Assembly (NCBI RefSeq): GCF_012911975.1
Contig: NZ_SMDQ01000014.1
Span: 1 to 64,000 of the forward strand
DNA from: Nodosilinea sp. P-1105
GTDB taxonomy: Bacteria > Cyanobacteriota > Cyanobacteriia > Phormidesmidales > Phormidesmidaceae
Length of the DNA stretch: 64,000 nt
Direction of reading: 5' to 3'
Of this stretch, positions 42,200 through 51,020 are shown piece after piece; the first letter of the stretch is position 1, and every line of letters starts with the position of its first letter. A program made the translations under genes and the position numbers. A model generated the notes under the pieces. It saw nothing but the letters and a program-made list of their open reading frames with translations. It was not told the origin of the DNA and searched no databases.

Positions 42200-44086
42200 T
42201 TAGAGTTGGGGTGCAAACTGAGGCTTTTCAGGCACAACGGCATATTCCGACACGATTTGACGGAACTCATCGCCGTCGATCGTTTCTTTTTCAATCAGCA
42301 AATCCACTAACCGATCGATCACGGCTCGGTTGTCCTGCATGATCCCCTTGGCCTCGTTGTAGCAGTGTTCCACAATCGAGCGCACCTGCTCATCAATGCG
42401 AGATGACACTTCCTCAGAATATTCTGAGCGGGACAGCCAGTCGCGACCCAGGAAGACCTCCCCTTGGGAACTTTCTAAGGACAGAGGCCCCAAGTCAGAC
42501 ATGCCAAACCGGGTCACCATCTGGCGAGCCATGTTGCTCACCTGCTGCAGGTCATTGCCGGCCCCGGTGGTGACTTCGGCATCGCCAAAGATTACATCCT
42601 CGGCGGCGCGGCCCCCCAACGCTCCAGTGATCCTAGCCATAATTTGGGAGCGGGAAATCAGCATTTGCTCTTCGCTGGGGGTAAACCAGGTCAACCCCTG
42701 GGCCTGACCACGAGGAATCAGCGTCACTTTTTGTACCGGATCGTGATCTTTGACCAGGGTACCCACCATGGCATGGCCAATTTCGTGGTAAGCAATCAGC
42801 CGCTTACTCTTGCTATCCACGAGGGGAGTGCCTTCCATCCCGGCAATCACCCGATCCACAGCGTCATCCACTTCTGCCATGGTGATCGCCTCTTTGCGCC
42901 GTCGCGCCGTCAGAATTGCGGCTTCGTTCAGTAGGTTGGCCAGGTCAGCACCGGTAAAGCCAGGGGTACGACGGGCAATGGTTTCTAGGGAAATATCATC
43001 CGACAGTTTTTTGTTGCGGGCGTGTACCTCCAGAATACCCAGGCGCCCCTTGATATCGGGGGGATCAACCATCACCTGCCGGTCAAAGCGGCCGGGACGC
43101 AACAGGGCAGAATCCAGCACGTCAGCTCGGTTGGTGGCGGCGATGATGATGATGCCGGTGTTGCCCTCAAAGCCATCCATCTCGGTTAGCAACTGGTTGA
43201 GGGTCTGTTCCCGCTCGTCGTTGCCGCCGCCAATGCCAGCGCCCCGCTGGCGGCCAACGGCGTCAATCTCATCGATAAAGATGATACAGGGGGCATTTTC
43301 TTTGGCCTTCTTGAACAGGTCGCGCACCCGAGAGGCACCCACCCCTACGAACATTTCCACAAATTCAGAGCCGGAAATACTGAAGAAAGGAACCCCGGCT
43401 TCCCCTGCGATCGCTTTTGCCAGCAAGGTTTTACCAGTACCGGGAGGGCCGACTAACAGTACCCCCTTAGGAATGCGAGCCCCAATGGCGGTAAAGCGCT
43501 CGGGCTTTTTCAGAAAGGTAACCACTTCCTGTAGTTCTTCTTTGGCTTCGTCGATGCCGGCGACATCGTCAAACATGATGCCAGTCTTAGCTTCCATCAT
43601 GAAGCGAGCCTTAGACTTACCGAAATTCATGGCCTGGCCAGGTCCACCAGCACCACCGGCAGAACGGCGGAACAAAAAGAACAGACCCCCAATCAATAGG
43701 AGCGGGAACAACAAGTTGCCGAGGGCCCCGACTAAGGCGCCGTCATTCCGGGGCGGATGGGAATCTAAGCTAATATTGGCGTCCCGTAGCCGACTGACCA
43801 GGTCTGGGGAGTTGCCGGGTAGATCCACTCGCCAGCGCATGACTCGATCATTCAGCTCTGGATCTACAGCTTCCACAATGGCGGTACGGCCACTATCGTA
43901 CAAATCAACAGCGGTGACCCGTCCAGCGTCTAGATAGTCTAGAAAGCGGCCATAGGTCAGACGGGTATTTGCCGCATTGCGCCCCATGTCAGCAGGGGCA
44001 GAGGAAAAGGCTCCCTGCCAGAGAAAGAACCCAATCACCAACAATGGCAGGGTCCAGAGTAATACGACTCTCCACGAAAGTTTCAT
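42200..44086 (-). CDS. ftsH: ATP-dependent zinc metalloprotease FtsH (FtsH2 type)
   Basis: 628 residues. Two N-terminal membrane helices (about 5-25 and 115-140) bracket a lumenal domain. AAA+ module: Walker [20 protein letters not shown] near residue 205, Walker [16 protein letters not shown], and [23 protein letters not shown]. Zinc protease motif HEIGHA near residue 432. The whole sequence, including the C-terminal EKPQFAPQL-like end, closely follows Synechocystis FtsH2 (Slr0228), which with FtsH3 degrades damaged D1 in photosystem II repair. Start ATG 44086 ([11 protein letters not shown]); a TTG six nt earlier is rejected. Confidence 0.94.
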   Translation of the reverse strand: MKLSWRVVLLWTLPLLVIGFFLWQGAFSSAPADMGRNAANTRLTYGRFLDYLDAGRVTAVDLYDSGRTAIVEAVDPELNDRVMRWRVDLPGNSPDLVSRLRDANISLDSHPPRNDGALVGALGNLLFPLLLIGGLFFLFRRSAGGAGGPGQAMNFGKSKARFMMEAKTGIMFDDVAGIDEAKEELQEVVTFLKKPERFTAIGARIPKGVLLVGPPGTGKTLLAKAIAGEAGVPFFSISGSEFVEMFVGVGASRVRDLFKKAKENAPCIIFIDEIDAVGRQRGAGIGGGNDEREQTLNQLLTEMDGFEGNTGIIIIAATNRADVLDSALLRPGRFDRQVMVDPPDIKGRLGILEVHARNKKLSDDISLETIARRTPGFTGADLANLLNEAAILTARRRKEAITMAEVDDAVDRVIAGMEGTPLVDSKSKRLIAYHEIGHAMVGTLVKDHDPVQKVTLIPRGQAQGLTWFTPSEEQMLISRSQIMARITGALGGRAAEDVIFGDAEVTTGAGNDLQQVSNMARQMVTRFGMSDLGPLSLESSQGEVFLGRDWLSRSEYSEEVSSRIDEQVRSIVEHCYNEAKGIMQDNRAVIDRLVDLLIEKETIDGDEFRQIVSEYAVVPEKPQFAPQL

Positions 44087-44452
44087 AACCAATGGCCTCT
44101 ATTCACGACGTGCAAAGATGGGTTTGCTATAGGGTGGTGGGCAAAGCGGCCCGAACCATCCGGCTCACTATTTCCGGCTCACTATTACTATTTAAGTTCA
44201 ATCTTTAAATTAGGTTGGCTAAAGCACAGTATCTTCAGTCACCCAGGTTGGCCTTGATGGTTCATACATACGTCCATCATGCCTGGAAAACGGCAAAACC
44301 ATAGTTTTTAATGAGCAGAACCACCTATCTATCCAAAAATATGAGATGAATCTTTACTTAATGTAACGTAATCTGATGAACTGGGGCAAATTTACAAGCT
44401 GGGATCGCCGCGAGGGGCGATCCCCTAGGCCAAAATTGGCCGCTGTCACCCT
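44087..44452 (-). other. ftsH2 promoter region and gltX 3' hairpins
   Basis: 366 bp, AT-rich in the middle. GGGATCGCC (44401-44409) pairs with GGCGATCCC (44416-44424), and GGCCAAAATTGGCC (44429-44442) is a perfect palindrome, both directly after gltX. They may end the gltX transcript. A TGGTGGGCAAAGC fragment at 44134 belongs to the GGTGGGC palindrome family. Confidence 0.5.
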
Positions 44453-45907
44453 TTAATCCGCCTTGGCAATCCCTAGGGCCTGCTGCAGCCGAGGTAGATC
44501 AAACTGGCGTTGGCGTAAAATCAGCCAGGAGTCCATCAGGTCTGGCCCCTGGAGTGCCCCCATTAGGGCCGCCCGCAGTGACTTCATCACCAATCCTTTC
44601 TTCACCCCTTGGGCCTTCGTCACCTGATTTACCACCCCCTTGAGTGCTGCCGGGGTGTCCAAGGGGTCCCCAGCGGTGAGAGCTGACAGAACGGCCGCCA
44701 TCACATCGGCCACCCCTGGCAGTTGGAGTTGGGCTTTGGCTGCCTCGGTGACATCGACGGTCTTGGCGATAAAGAAGCGACTTTGGTCAACCGCGTCAGT
44801 AAGCCGGGTCAGGCTGGGGCCAATCAGGGCCATGAGGGGCAACAACCAATCGCGATCGTGGTCTAGATCAACACCATAGCCTGCCCCCTGCAAGAAGGGC
44901 AGCACCAGCTCTAACAACGCCTCAGGCTCCATACTGTGCAAGTACTGGCTATTGAGCCAGTCCAGTTTGTCCCAGTCAAATTTGGCCCCTGCTTTATTGA
45001 CGCGATCGAAGCTAAAGACTTTGGCCGCCTCCGCCAGGGTAAACAGTTCTTGCCCATCGGGGGCCGACCAACCCAGCAGCGTCATGTAGTTGGCTAGGGC
45101 CGGGGCCACAAACCCCATCTTCTGAAAGTCGGAAATGGAGGTGACCCCGTCCCGCTTAGACAGCTTTTGGCCAGTTTGGTTCAAAATCAGTGGCGTATGG
45201 GCGAATTCAGGCACATTAGCCCCTAGGGCTTCGTAGAGCAAAATTTGCTTGGCCGTATTTGCGATGTGGTCTTCCCCACGAATCACATGGGTAATCGCCA
45301 TATTCATATCATCCACCACCACCGCCAAGTTATAGAGAGGCTGGCCAATGGTGGTTTTGGACGCAGCTCGGGCAATCACCATGTCGCCCCCTAGATCGCT
45401 AGCCTGCCAGGACATGGGACCCCGCACTAGATCTTTCCAGGTGATGGTGCGACTATCGTCAATTTTGAAGCGGATCACCGCTGGACGTCCTTCGGCTTCA
45501 AAAGCCGCCTGTTGCTCAGGGGTTAAGTCGCGATGGCGGTTGTCGTAGCGGGGAGCCTGGCCCTTTGCTTTCATGGTGTTGCGCATGGCCTCTAACTCTG
45601 CCGGGGTATCGTAGGCCCGATAAGCTAACCCCTTATCTAACAGAGTCTGGATCGTCTGGCGATATAAATCCAGTCGTTGGGATTGAAAGAATGGCCCCTT
45701 ATCCCAGGTCAGCCCCAACCAAGTTAGCCCTTCTAAGATATTGTCGGTAAATTCTGGCTTCGACCGGTCTTCGTCAGTGTCTTCAATCCGAATAATGAAC
45801 TGTCCCCCTTGGTGGCGGGCAAATAACCAGTTAAAGACAGCGGTGCGAGCGGTACCGATGTGCAGATTCCCGGTGGGACTGGGGGCAATGCGAACGCGGA
45901 CGGTCAT
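44453..45907 (-). CDS. gltX: Glutamyl-tRNA synthetase
   Basis: 484-residue class I aminoacyl-tRNA synthetase charging tRNA-Glu (in cyanobacteria also tRNA-Gln for later amidation, and feeding tetrapyrrole synthesis through Glu-tRNA). HIGH motif in [20 protein letters not shown] near residue 8-27; KLSKR (KMSKS-type) in [14 protein letters not shown] near residue 250; and [14 protein letters not shown] near residue 210. C-terminal anticodon-binding helical domain intact, standard length. Start ATG 45907 ([13 protein letters not shown]). Confidence 0.96.
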   Translation of the reverse strand: MTVRVRIAPSPTGNLHIGTARTAVFNWLFARHQGGQFIIRIEDTDEDRSKPEFTDNILEGLTWLGLTWDKGPFFQSQRLDLYRQTIQTLLDKGLAYRAYDTPAELEAMRNTMKAKGQAPRYDNRHRDLTPEQQAAFEAEGRPAVIRFKIDDSRTITWKDLVRGPMSWQASDLGGDMVIARAASKTTIGQPLYNLAVVVDDMNMAITHVIRGEDHIANTAKQILLYEALGANVPEFAHTPLILNQTGQKLSKRDGVTSISDFQKMGFVAPALANYMTLLGWSAPDGQELFTLAEAAKVFSFDRVNKAGAKFDWDKLDWLNSQYLHSMEPEALLELVLPFLQGAGYGVDLDHDRDWLLPLMALIGPSLTRLTDAVDQSRFFIAKTVDVTEAAKAQLQLPGVADVMAAVLSALTAGDPLDTPAALKGVVNQVTKAQGVKKGLVMKSLRAALMGALQGPDLMDSWLILRQRQFDLPRLQQALGIAKAD

Positions 45908-45998
45908 GATGTACCTGCTCTATCGACAAACCCTTATTTTAAGGGTTGGCGAGATTAGTTTTTCTAGACTAAGGGGGCTACATAGCCTAAAGCCAACC

Positions 45999-46307
45999 CT
46001 AACGCCGCCACCCCCAAGCAAAAATGCGGGGACGATTTTGCAGACGGGGCAGAGCCTCATAGCTAATTTTTAAGCCCAAAATAATGGAAGACAGCATCAG
46101 GGTGACCAGATTGGCCATTACCAACGGGGTGTCGTGCACGTACATGCCATAGACCAGCCACAGAGAAACGCCAGCACAGAGCACTAGTAACATGGCCCAG
46201 GATAAGCTGTCGGCTGACTTTGTCCGCCAAATTTTGATCACTTGGGGCAAGTAGGCCAAGGTCGTGAGAGCACCAGCTACCATACCGAGGGTTACTGTGA
46301 GATCCAT
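45999..46307 (-). CDS. SemiSWEET/PQ-loop transporter
   Basis: 102-residue membrane protein with three transmembrane helices, the single triple-helix bundle of bacterial SemiSWEETs. The PQ motif is in TLAYLPQVIKIWRTKSADSLS (about 18-38), with further helices LSWAMLLVLCAGVSLWLVYG (about 38-57) and VMANLVTLMLSSIILGLKI (about 66-84). Functions as a homodimeric sugar facilitator. Start ATG 46307 (MDLTVTLGM): a GAGG lies 8 nt upstream, while the earlier GTG overlaps that GAGGTGG. Confidence 0.88.
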   Translation of the reverse strand: MDLTVTLGMVAGALTTLAYLPQVIKIWRTKSADSLSWAMLLVLCAGVSLWLVYGMYVHDTPLVMANLVTLMLSSIILGLKISYEALPRLQNRPRIFAWGWRR

Positions 46308-46520
46308 TAAAGCCACCTCATGACAATCAAGCGTGGATTTCAGCAGACGTTGAGTTGCCTCAGTCAGTTAACCTAACACAACAAAGCAAGATATTTCCTC
46401 ACATAACTTGAAGTAATTCTGTCCATTTGCGGCTTGAACCTCAAGAGACTGTAAATAGCCTCGTCTAGGGTTGGGGTAGATTGTTAAGTCTTGTACATCT
46501 GGGTGCTTTTAGCCTGGGGC

Positions 46521-47999
46521 TCACCAGTGCACCATCTGCTTAACCGTCCCGGTCACTGTTTCAGTTGCCATAAAGGAGCCATCCTGGGGATAGGCCACCA
46601 TGGGAAGTCCCCCTTTCGGCGAAAGAACGATAAACCCAGCCCGATCGATCCGAGTGTGGGGCCGCAGTTGTAGGCGGTAGCGCTGTAACAGCATCGCCAA
46701 CACCACTTTGATTTCCACCATGGCGAAGGTGGCTCCGATACAGGTGCGTGGCCCGGCACTGAAGGGGACGTATTCGTAAGGGCTAGGGGCGATGGAGAAC
46801 CAACGCTGGGGATCAAACTGCTCTGGTTCGGGGTATAGGTTGGCCTGGTGGTGAGTATGGTACAAGCTGACCATAATTTCGGTACCCGCAGGCAGATCAT
46901 AGCCCAACATTTGGGTCGGCTGGGCCAGCACCCGACCATTCCAGGGAACAGGGGTAATGATCCGCAAAGACTCTTTGACCACGGCATCCAGATAAGGCAT
47001 TTGCTTCAGCTGGTCTAGGGTGGGGGCAGTCCCCTGGAGCACGGTGGTCAGTTCGCAGAGCAACTTACTCGCCACCTGGGGATGTTGAGACAGTAGCATC
47101 AGGGTCCAGGTCAGGGCATTGGCGCTGGTTTCATGGCCAGCGGCAAACAGCACGCCAATGTGGCCTAGGAGCTCTGACTGGCTAAGGGTAAGACCGGTGT
47201 CAGCATCCCTCGCCTGGATTAACAGGGCTAGCATGTCGTGGGCTGGGTTCGCCTGTTGACGCTTTTGGGCAATTAGCTTGTCCATCGCCCGCTCGTAGTC
47301 ATGTATCCGATTCAAAAATCGGTGAAACGGCAGACCAGGCCGGTCATAGGGCAGCATCAGCACTCCCAGGCTACCTAGCATGGATAAGAGCTGTTGCAGG
47401 AGTTGGCCTAGTTCTCCGCCCGATTCGCCCATGTCGTAGCCAAATAGGGTTTTGGTAGCAATCCGCAGGGTCAGCAGTCGCATCAGGGTGGCCACGTCGA
47501 AGAGCTGATGCAAGGGCACCCGGTCGAGCATGTCGGCGGTGATCGCCACCATGTCATCTCGATAGGCTTCGATTTGCCGCTGGTGAAAGGCGGGCATCAT
47601 CAGCCGTCGATGTTGTAGGTGTTGGAGGCCGTTGACGCCAAATAGCCCCACGACAAAATTGTGCAGGCCGGTGGTGCGATCGCTACGATCGCGATAGCGG
47701 TGGAGCACCCCAGTCAAGGGAAACTTATGGAAAACGTCATGGTTGAGGGCCACCTGCTTCACCACCTCAGGGCCGCAGGCGATCACGGTGCCTGGACAGT
47801 CTGGCAGGGGGGAGTAGAAATTGGTGCCGCCCCCAGCCGCCAGAGAGACGATGGGGCCATGCTGTTGGAATAGTCGACCAGCAAACCCCAGGGAGTCTTT
47901 GGCGTAGCCTATGGTGTTGAGCCAGGGGCCAAGGCCAGGGAAGGTGGGGGCCGCAGGCAGTGATGCTGGCCAGGGGGCGGCGGGCAGGGTAGACACCAT
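46521..47999 (-). CDS. Cytochrome P450
   Basis: 492 residues with all P450 hallmarks: I-helix LFAAGHETSANALTW near residue 265-280 (acid-alcohol ET pair), K-helix ExxR in VVKESLRII near residue 330, FDPQRW meander near 385, and heme loop FSAGPRTCIGATFA near residue 408-421 with the axial cysteine. No membrane anchor or carrier domain. It resembles bacterial/cyanobacterial class P450s that hydroxylate fatty acids, terpenes or carotenoid-like lipids; subfamily and substrate cannot be set. No ferredoxin or terpene synthase is adjacent. Confidence 0.92.
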   Translation of the reverse strand: MVSTLPAAPWPASLPAAPTFPGLGPWLNTIGYAKDSLGFAGRLFQQHGPIVSLAAGGGTNFYSPLPDCPGTVIACGPEVVKQVALNHDVFHKFPLTGVLHRYRDRSDRTTGLHNFVVGLFGVNGLQHLQHRRLMMPAFHQRQIEAYRDDMVAITADMLDRVPLHQLFDVATLMRLLTLRIATKTLFGYDMGESGGELGQLLQQLLSMLGSLGVLMLPYDRPGLPFHRFLNRIHDYERAMDKLIAQKRQQANPAHDMLALLIQARDADTGLTLSQSELLGHIGVLFAAGHETSANALTWTLMLLSQHPQVASKLLCELTTVLQGTAPTLDQLKQMPYLDAVVKESLRIITPVPWNGRVLAQPTQMLGYDLPAGTEIMVSLYHTHHQANLYPEPEQFDPQRWFSIAPSPYEYVPFSAGPRTCIGATFAMVEIKVVLAMLLQRYRLQLRPHTRIDRAGFIVLSPKGGLPMVAYPQDGSFMATETVTGTVKQMVHW

Positions 48000-48059
48000 G
48001 GCGGAACGGTACCATATAGGTCAAGGCCATCCTAGCGAACATCCAACCTGACCACCTTT

Positions 48060-48443
48060 ATGACGATTCAACTCTTAAGCCAGGACGTGGCGAGCACCGT
48101 CCGCATCCTCAACAGCCTGATGATTAGCGTATGCCAGCTGCTGGCGTTGTTAATTATCTTCTTGGGGGTGATGCGGGCTTTGGTCATTTATGTGGGCGAT
48201 GGTCTGGTTCGGCGACAGGCGAGTAACGCGTTCCAAAGTAGCCGCCTAGCCATGAGCTATTCGTTTTCCCTGGGGCTGAGCTTTTTGATTGGGGCCAGTA
48301 TTTTGAAAACTACCATTTCCAGTCAGTGGGAAGATTTTGCCCAGTTGACGGCCATTATTGCGGTGCGCACAGTCCTGAATCTGCTGTTGGAGCGGGCGAT
48401 TCGCCAGGGCAGTATTGCTCAGGATAGTGAAATGGCTGCTTAA
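48060..48443 (+). CDS. DUF1622 family membrane protein
   Basis: 127 residues with three or four transmembrane helices: LMISVCQLLALLIIFLGVMRAL (about 19-40), YSFSLGLSFLIGASILKTTI (about 62-81), FAQLTAIIAVRTVLNLLLE (about 88-106). The ASNAFQSSRLAMSYSFSLGLS region and ILKTTISSQWEDFAQLTAI are typical of DUF1622. Function unknown. It is divergent from the P450 gene by 60 nt. Confidence 0.85.
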   Translation: MTIQLLSQDVASTVRILNSLMISVCQLLALLIIFLGVMRALVIYVGDGLVRRQASNAFQSSRLAMSYSFSLGLSFLIGASILKTTISSQWEDFAQLTAIIAVRTVLNLLLERAIRQGSIAQDSEMAA

Positions 48444-48509
48444 GGAACGAAAAAAGAAGCTAGAAGCCCAAAGAAAGCGCCCAGGATGCTGGCGCTAGAA
48501 CGCCGACAC

Positions 48510-48577
48510 AGATCCCAGGGTTCTGCGCTCGGATAGCCCCAAATTCCTGGCTAATCAGCCCAAGAACCCTGGGATCT
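48510..48577. repeat. Palindromic dispersed repeat AGATCCCAGGGTTCT
   Basis: AGATCCCAGGGTTCT (48510-48524) is inverted as AGAACCCTGGGATCT (48563-48577). Half-elements occur at 37311-37326 and, inverted, near 54443-54457. It sits downstream of DUF1622 and of the Mrp operon end, between converging transcription units. Confidence 0.8.
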
Positions 48578-48739
48578 TGACATACTGTAACGATGCGCTA
48601 CCGATCGACGTAGGCGGTGAGTACCGTCGTGGAATCAAGGATAACCCGCCTGGGCCACCTTGATGTTGGGATCATTGCCGTCAGGATCCCCATGGCCGAA
48701 ATGGTCTCGCAGTCCCATCTTGGCTGAACGCGATCGGCC

Positions 48740-49405
48740 TTACAAGAGGCCTCGGTAGCGGATGAATAGCAAGATGACCGCCCAGGAACCCAGGGCAACT
48801 TTGAGGGCCACCAGCACATTCAACAGGGGAATGATGCCCCCACTGAGCAGGGTGCCAAAAGCCCCAGGCGGCCATTCTCCTCCCACCAGGGTAAACACAG
48901 CTAAAAGAATGAAAATCAGCACCGACACCTTTTCCCAAGCGGCGGCCCGCCAGCGTTCGTAGATGGCCTGCATCCACTCTGGAGAGGCGGCGGTAATCGC
49001 AATTAGGCCAATGGCCGTTCCTCCTGCCACCCCAGCGGCAAACCCACCCCCAGGGCTCAGGTGGCCGCGAATGGCCAGTTCGATGCTAACCAGGGCAGCA
49101 ATGGTTGCCCCCAGCCGGGCCAGCACCACAGAGGGTTCATCGGTGAAACGGTAAAAAGAGGCCACTGGGGTCTCGTCAGCCAGCAGATACTTTGCCCCCA
49201 TAATGGCGATGGAAAACACCACCACCTCAAAAATGGTGTCGTAGAGCCGATTGCGAAAAATAATGCCGGAGACGGCATTGGGTACGGCGCTGTCTGAGAC
49301 GATGGCTTCTGCGATCGACACGTCAGATCCTGCCGCCACCGGATCGGGCAGCACCAACATTTTCACAAAGAGCAGCATCCCTGCCACCACATAAACCCAT
49401 TTCAT
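48740..49405 (-). CDS. mnhB: Mrp-type Na+/H+ antiporter subunit B
   Basis: 221-residue membrane protein with the MnhB domain: RNRLYDTIFEVVVFSIAIMGAKYLL near residue 50-75 (cut here at about 25) and IRGHLSPGGGFAAGVAGGTAIG near residue 112-133, the family's most conserved text. Six or so helices. Last gene of the antiporter operon, two nt after the DUF4040 gene stop. It works only as part of the Mrp complex, which exports Na+ (and Li+) in exchange for H+. Confidence 0.9.
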   Translation of the reverse strand: MKWVYVVAGMLLFVKMLVLPDPVAAGSDVSIAEAIVSDSAVPNAVSGIIFRNRLYDTIFEVVVFSIAIMGAKYLLADETPVASFYRFTDEPSVVLARLGATIAALVSIELAIRGHLSPGGGFAAGVAGGTAIGLIAITAASPEWMQAIYERWRAAAWEKVSVLIFILLAVFTLVGGEWPPGAFGTLLSGGIIPLLNVLVALKVALGSWAVILLFIRYRGLL

Positions 49406-49407
49406 AC

Positions 49408-50100
49408 CTAGTCATCCTCCGTTAGGGGTGAGGCATCTGCCAGAACCGGCTGCAAGTCGCCAGTCCCAAGATCATCTAGCCCATCGTCTCCCAGCGCTTG
49501 GACTTGAGCCATCACTGGGGGCAGCTCGGTCGTGAAAATCTCATAGAGGCGGGGCACCCGCAGGGTAATCAGGTAGGGGGACTCGGGGGTATCGACAGGC
49601 ACAGGGTTAGGGCTGCCATGCCCATCTGACAGCGCCTCATCAGGATAGTGGCCTGCCTCAGTCGGTCCAAAAACCACACAGGTGCCATGGACGTCTTTCG
49701 TCTTGAGCGCCTGGTGTAGTGTCTCAACATCGTCATAGGTCACTAGTTCTAATCGCAGGTGGTAGCGATTAAGCAGGGCTCGTAGGTAAGTTAACAGTGG
49801 TCGCCAGTGCAGATTTTTCCTGACTTCCTCCCCTGACAGCACCCCTAACCGCATCACCAACGATGACCGCACCGCCACCGCGTATAGGGTAATCGCCAGC
49901 ATGGTCCCCACCAGGGCTTCGGTCAGGGCCACGTCAGCCCCCCCTAATACCGCATAAATTAGGGCAGCTACAGCCCCTAAGATGCCGCGAATCACCAAAG
50001 CCTGATAAGGGCTGGTTTGAATCACTAACATCAAGGCTGCCAGGGGCAGCAGTGCCATAATCACGTAGATATAACTGTCGGTGATAGCACTATGGCTCAT
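49408..50100 (-). CDS. DUF4040/MnhA C-terminal-like antiporter subunit
   Basis: 230 residues. Three helices at the N-terminus match the C-terminal part of MnhA/MbhD (DUF4040): ALMLVIQTSPYQALVIRGIL, then AVLGGADVALTEALVGTMLA, then ITLYAVAVR, with TEALVG especially typical. A hydrophilic C-terminal domain of about 130 residues follows, with a VTYDDVETLHQALKTKDVHG segment and an acidic tail. It replaces the missing large MnhA together with the second MnhD-like subunit. ATG 50100 overlaps mnhG by 11 nt. Confidence 0.85.
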   Translation of the reverse strand: MSHSAITDSYIYVIMALLPLAALMLVIQTSPYQALVIRGILGAVAALIYAVLGGADVALTEALVGTMLAITLYAVAVRSSLVMRLGVLSGEEVRKNLHWRPLLTYLRALLNRYHLRLELVTYDDVETLHQALKTKDVHGTCVVFGPTEAGHYPDEALSDGHGSPNPVPVDTPESPYLITLRVPRLYEIFTTELPPVMAQVQALGDDGLDDLGTGDLQPVLADASPLTEDD

Positions 50101-50371
50101 AGCTGTCCTCCTGAGTCGAGCAGTAGGCCAGCACATAGCCTAGGACTGTGTTCCAAATGGCCAAAGAAATTAACCCCAGCACCAGCAATGGCCACTCGTG
50201 GGGAATGCGCAGCAGCAGTCCGACGACGATCGCCATGGATCCTAGGGTGTCGGCTACCGACAGACCATGCAGCTTGAACAAGACGGAACGGCGACCCAAT
50301 AGGGGCCAGGTGCCCCAAAACCAAAACACCAGGCCAATCACGATACAGACATAACTGAGGACGTTAACCAT
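50090..50371 (-). CDS. mnhG: Mrp-type antiporter subunit G
   Basis: 93 residues, three helices. Family text: VLSYVCIVIGLVFWFWGTWPL (about 3-23), RSVLFKLHGLSVADTLGSMA (about 27-46; KLHxLSVADTLG is diagnostic of MnhG/PhaG) and WPLLVLGLISLAIWNTVLGY (about 60-79). Start ATG 50371: GGAGGA precedes by 7 nt, and the ATG overlaps the TGA of mnhF as TGATG. Confidence 0.93.
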   Translation of the reverse strand: MVNVLSYVCIVIGLVFWFWGTWPLLGRRSVLFKLHGLSVADTLGSMAIVVGLLLRIPHEWPLLVLGLISLAIWNTVLGYVLAYCSTQEDSYEP

Positions 50372-50634
50372 CAATATTCCTCCATTACCTCACTCAGTCG
50401 TCGAATGACGTGGGCCAGCAGCATCAGGGCGGCATTGCCCACACTCAGGATCAGCACCCCCACCACCCCGATCATCCAGTCATCCCGCATTACCGACACC
50501 ACTAAAATCATCACCGATGTTTTGGTGGCAATACTGGCAAAGGCCAACATCCGTTGCCAAATATCCTCATCCTGAAATGCCTCCACCATAGGAATCAGCA
50601 ACGCCGCAATCATTGCCATTAGCACAGCTGTCAT
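50371..50634 (-). CDS. mnhF: Mrp-type antiporter subunit F
   Basis: 87 residues with three helices typical of MnhF/PhaF: TAVLMAMIAALLIPMVEAF (2-20), RMLAFASIATKTSVMILVVS (about 28-47) and GVVGVLILSVGNAALMLLAHV (about 55-75). Its ATG overlaps the mnhE stop (ATGA), as is usual in Mrp operons. Confidence 0.9.
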   Translation of the reverse strand: MTAVLMAMIAALLIPMVEAFQDEDIWQRMLAFASIATKTSVMILVVSVMRDDWMIGVVGVLILSVGNAALMLLAHVIRRLSEVMEEY

Positions 50635-51020
50635 GGGTTTGGCCTCCGTTGAATGCGGTGGACTTCATACCAGCCCTGTTCTCGATAGTGTTGGACAATG
50701 GTTTTAGGGGTAAAGGTAATCAGAAAAATATCCAGAAAGATTAAACTGGGACTGCGACGTGGTTTAGCGCGATCCACGGTCACCACCTCATAGCGATGGG
50801 GGCGCAGCATGATTTCAAAGGCTTCGGCATAGGCCTGGGGAATCGCCACAACGACCTCCCCCAGGGTCTGCAGCCAATCTTTCAACCTTCCAGGGTTGCT
50901 CGCCCCCCGGGGTAGCAAAATCGCCACCGTAACTCCAATTAAAATGTTGGCCCAACTCAGGTCGGCCGTGAGCAAAAACCAGATCGCTAATCGCAGCAGT
51001 AGGTTTAGATAGCCAGCCAT
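50631..51020 (-). CDS. mnhE: Mrp-type antiporter subunit E
   Basis: 129 residues. Two N-terminal helices (LLLRLAIWFLLTADLSWANIL, IGVTVAILLP) and a cytoplasmic C-terminal domain with the MnhE text VVVAIPQAYAEAFEIMLRP, then LIFLDIFLITFTPKTIVQH near the end. ATG 51020 overlaps the preceding MnhD-like gene by 16 nt; a GTG-type codon 15 nt earlier is less likely. Confidence 0.9.
   Translation of the reverse strand: MAGYLNLLLRLAIWFLLTADLSWANILIGVTVAILLPRGASNPGRLKDWLQTLGEVVVAIPQAYAEAFEIMLRPHRYEVVTVDRAKPRRSPSLIFLDIFLITFTPKTIVQHYREQGWYEVHRIQRRPNP

Noticed and set aside
48598-48819. 73-codon minus-strand frame at the 3' end of the Mrp operon
   Set aside because: It overlaps the mnhB end out of frame and has no recognisable domain.
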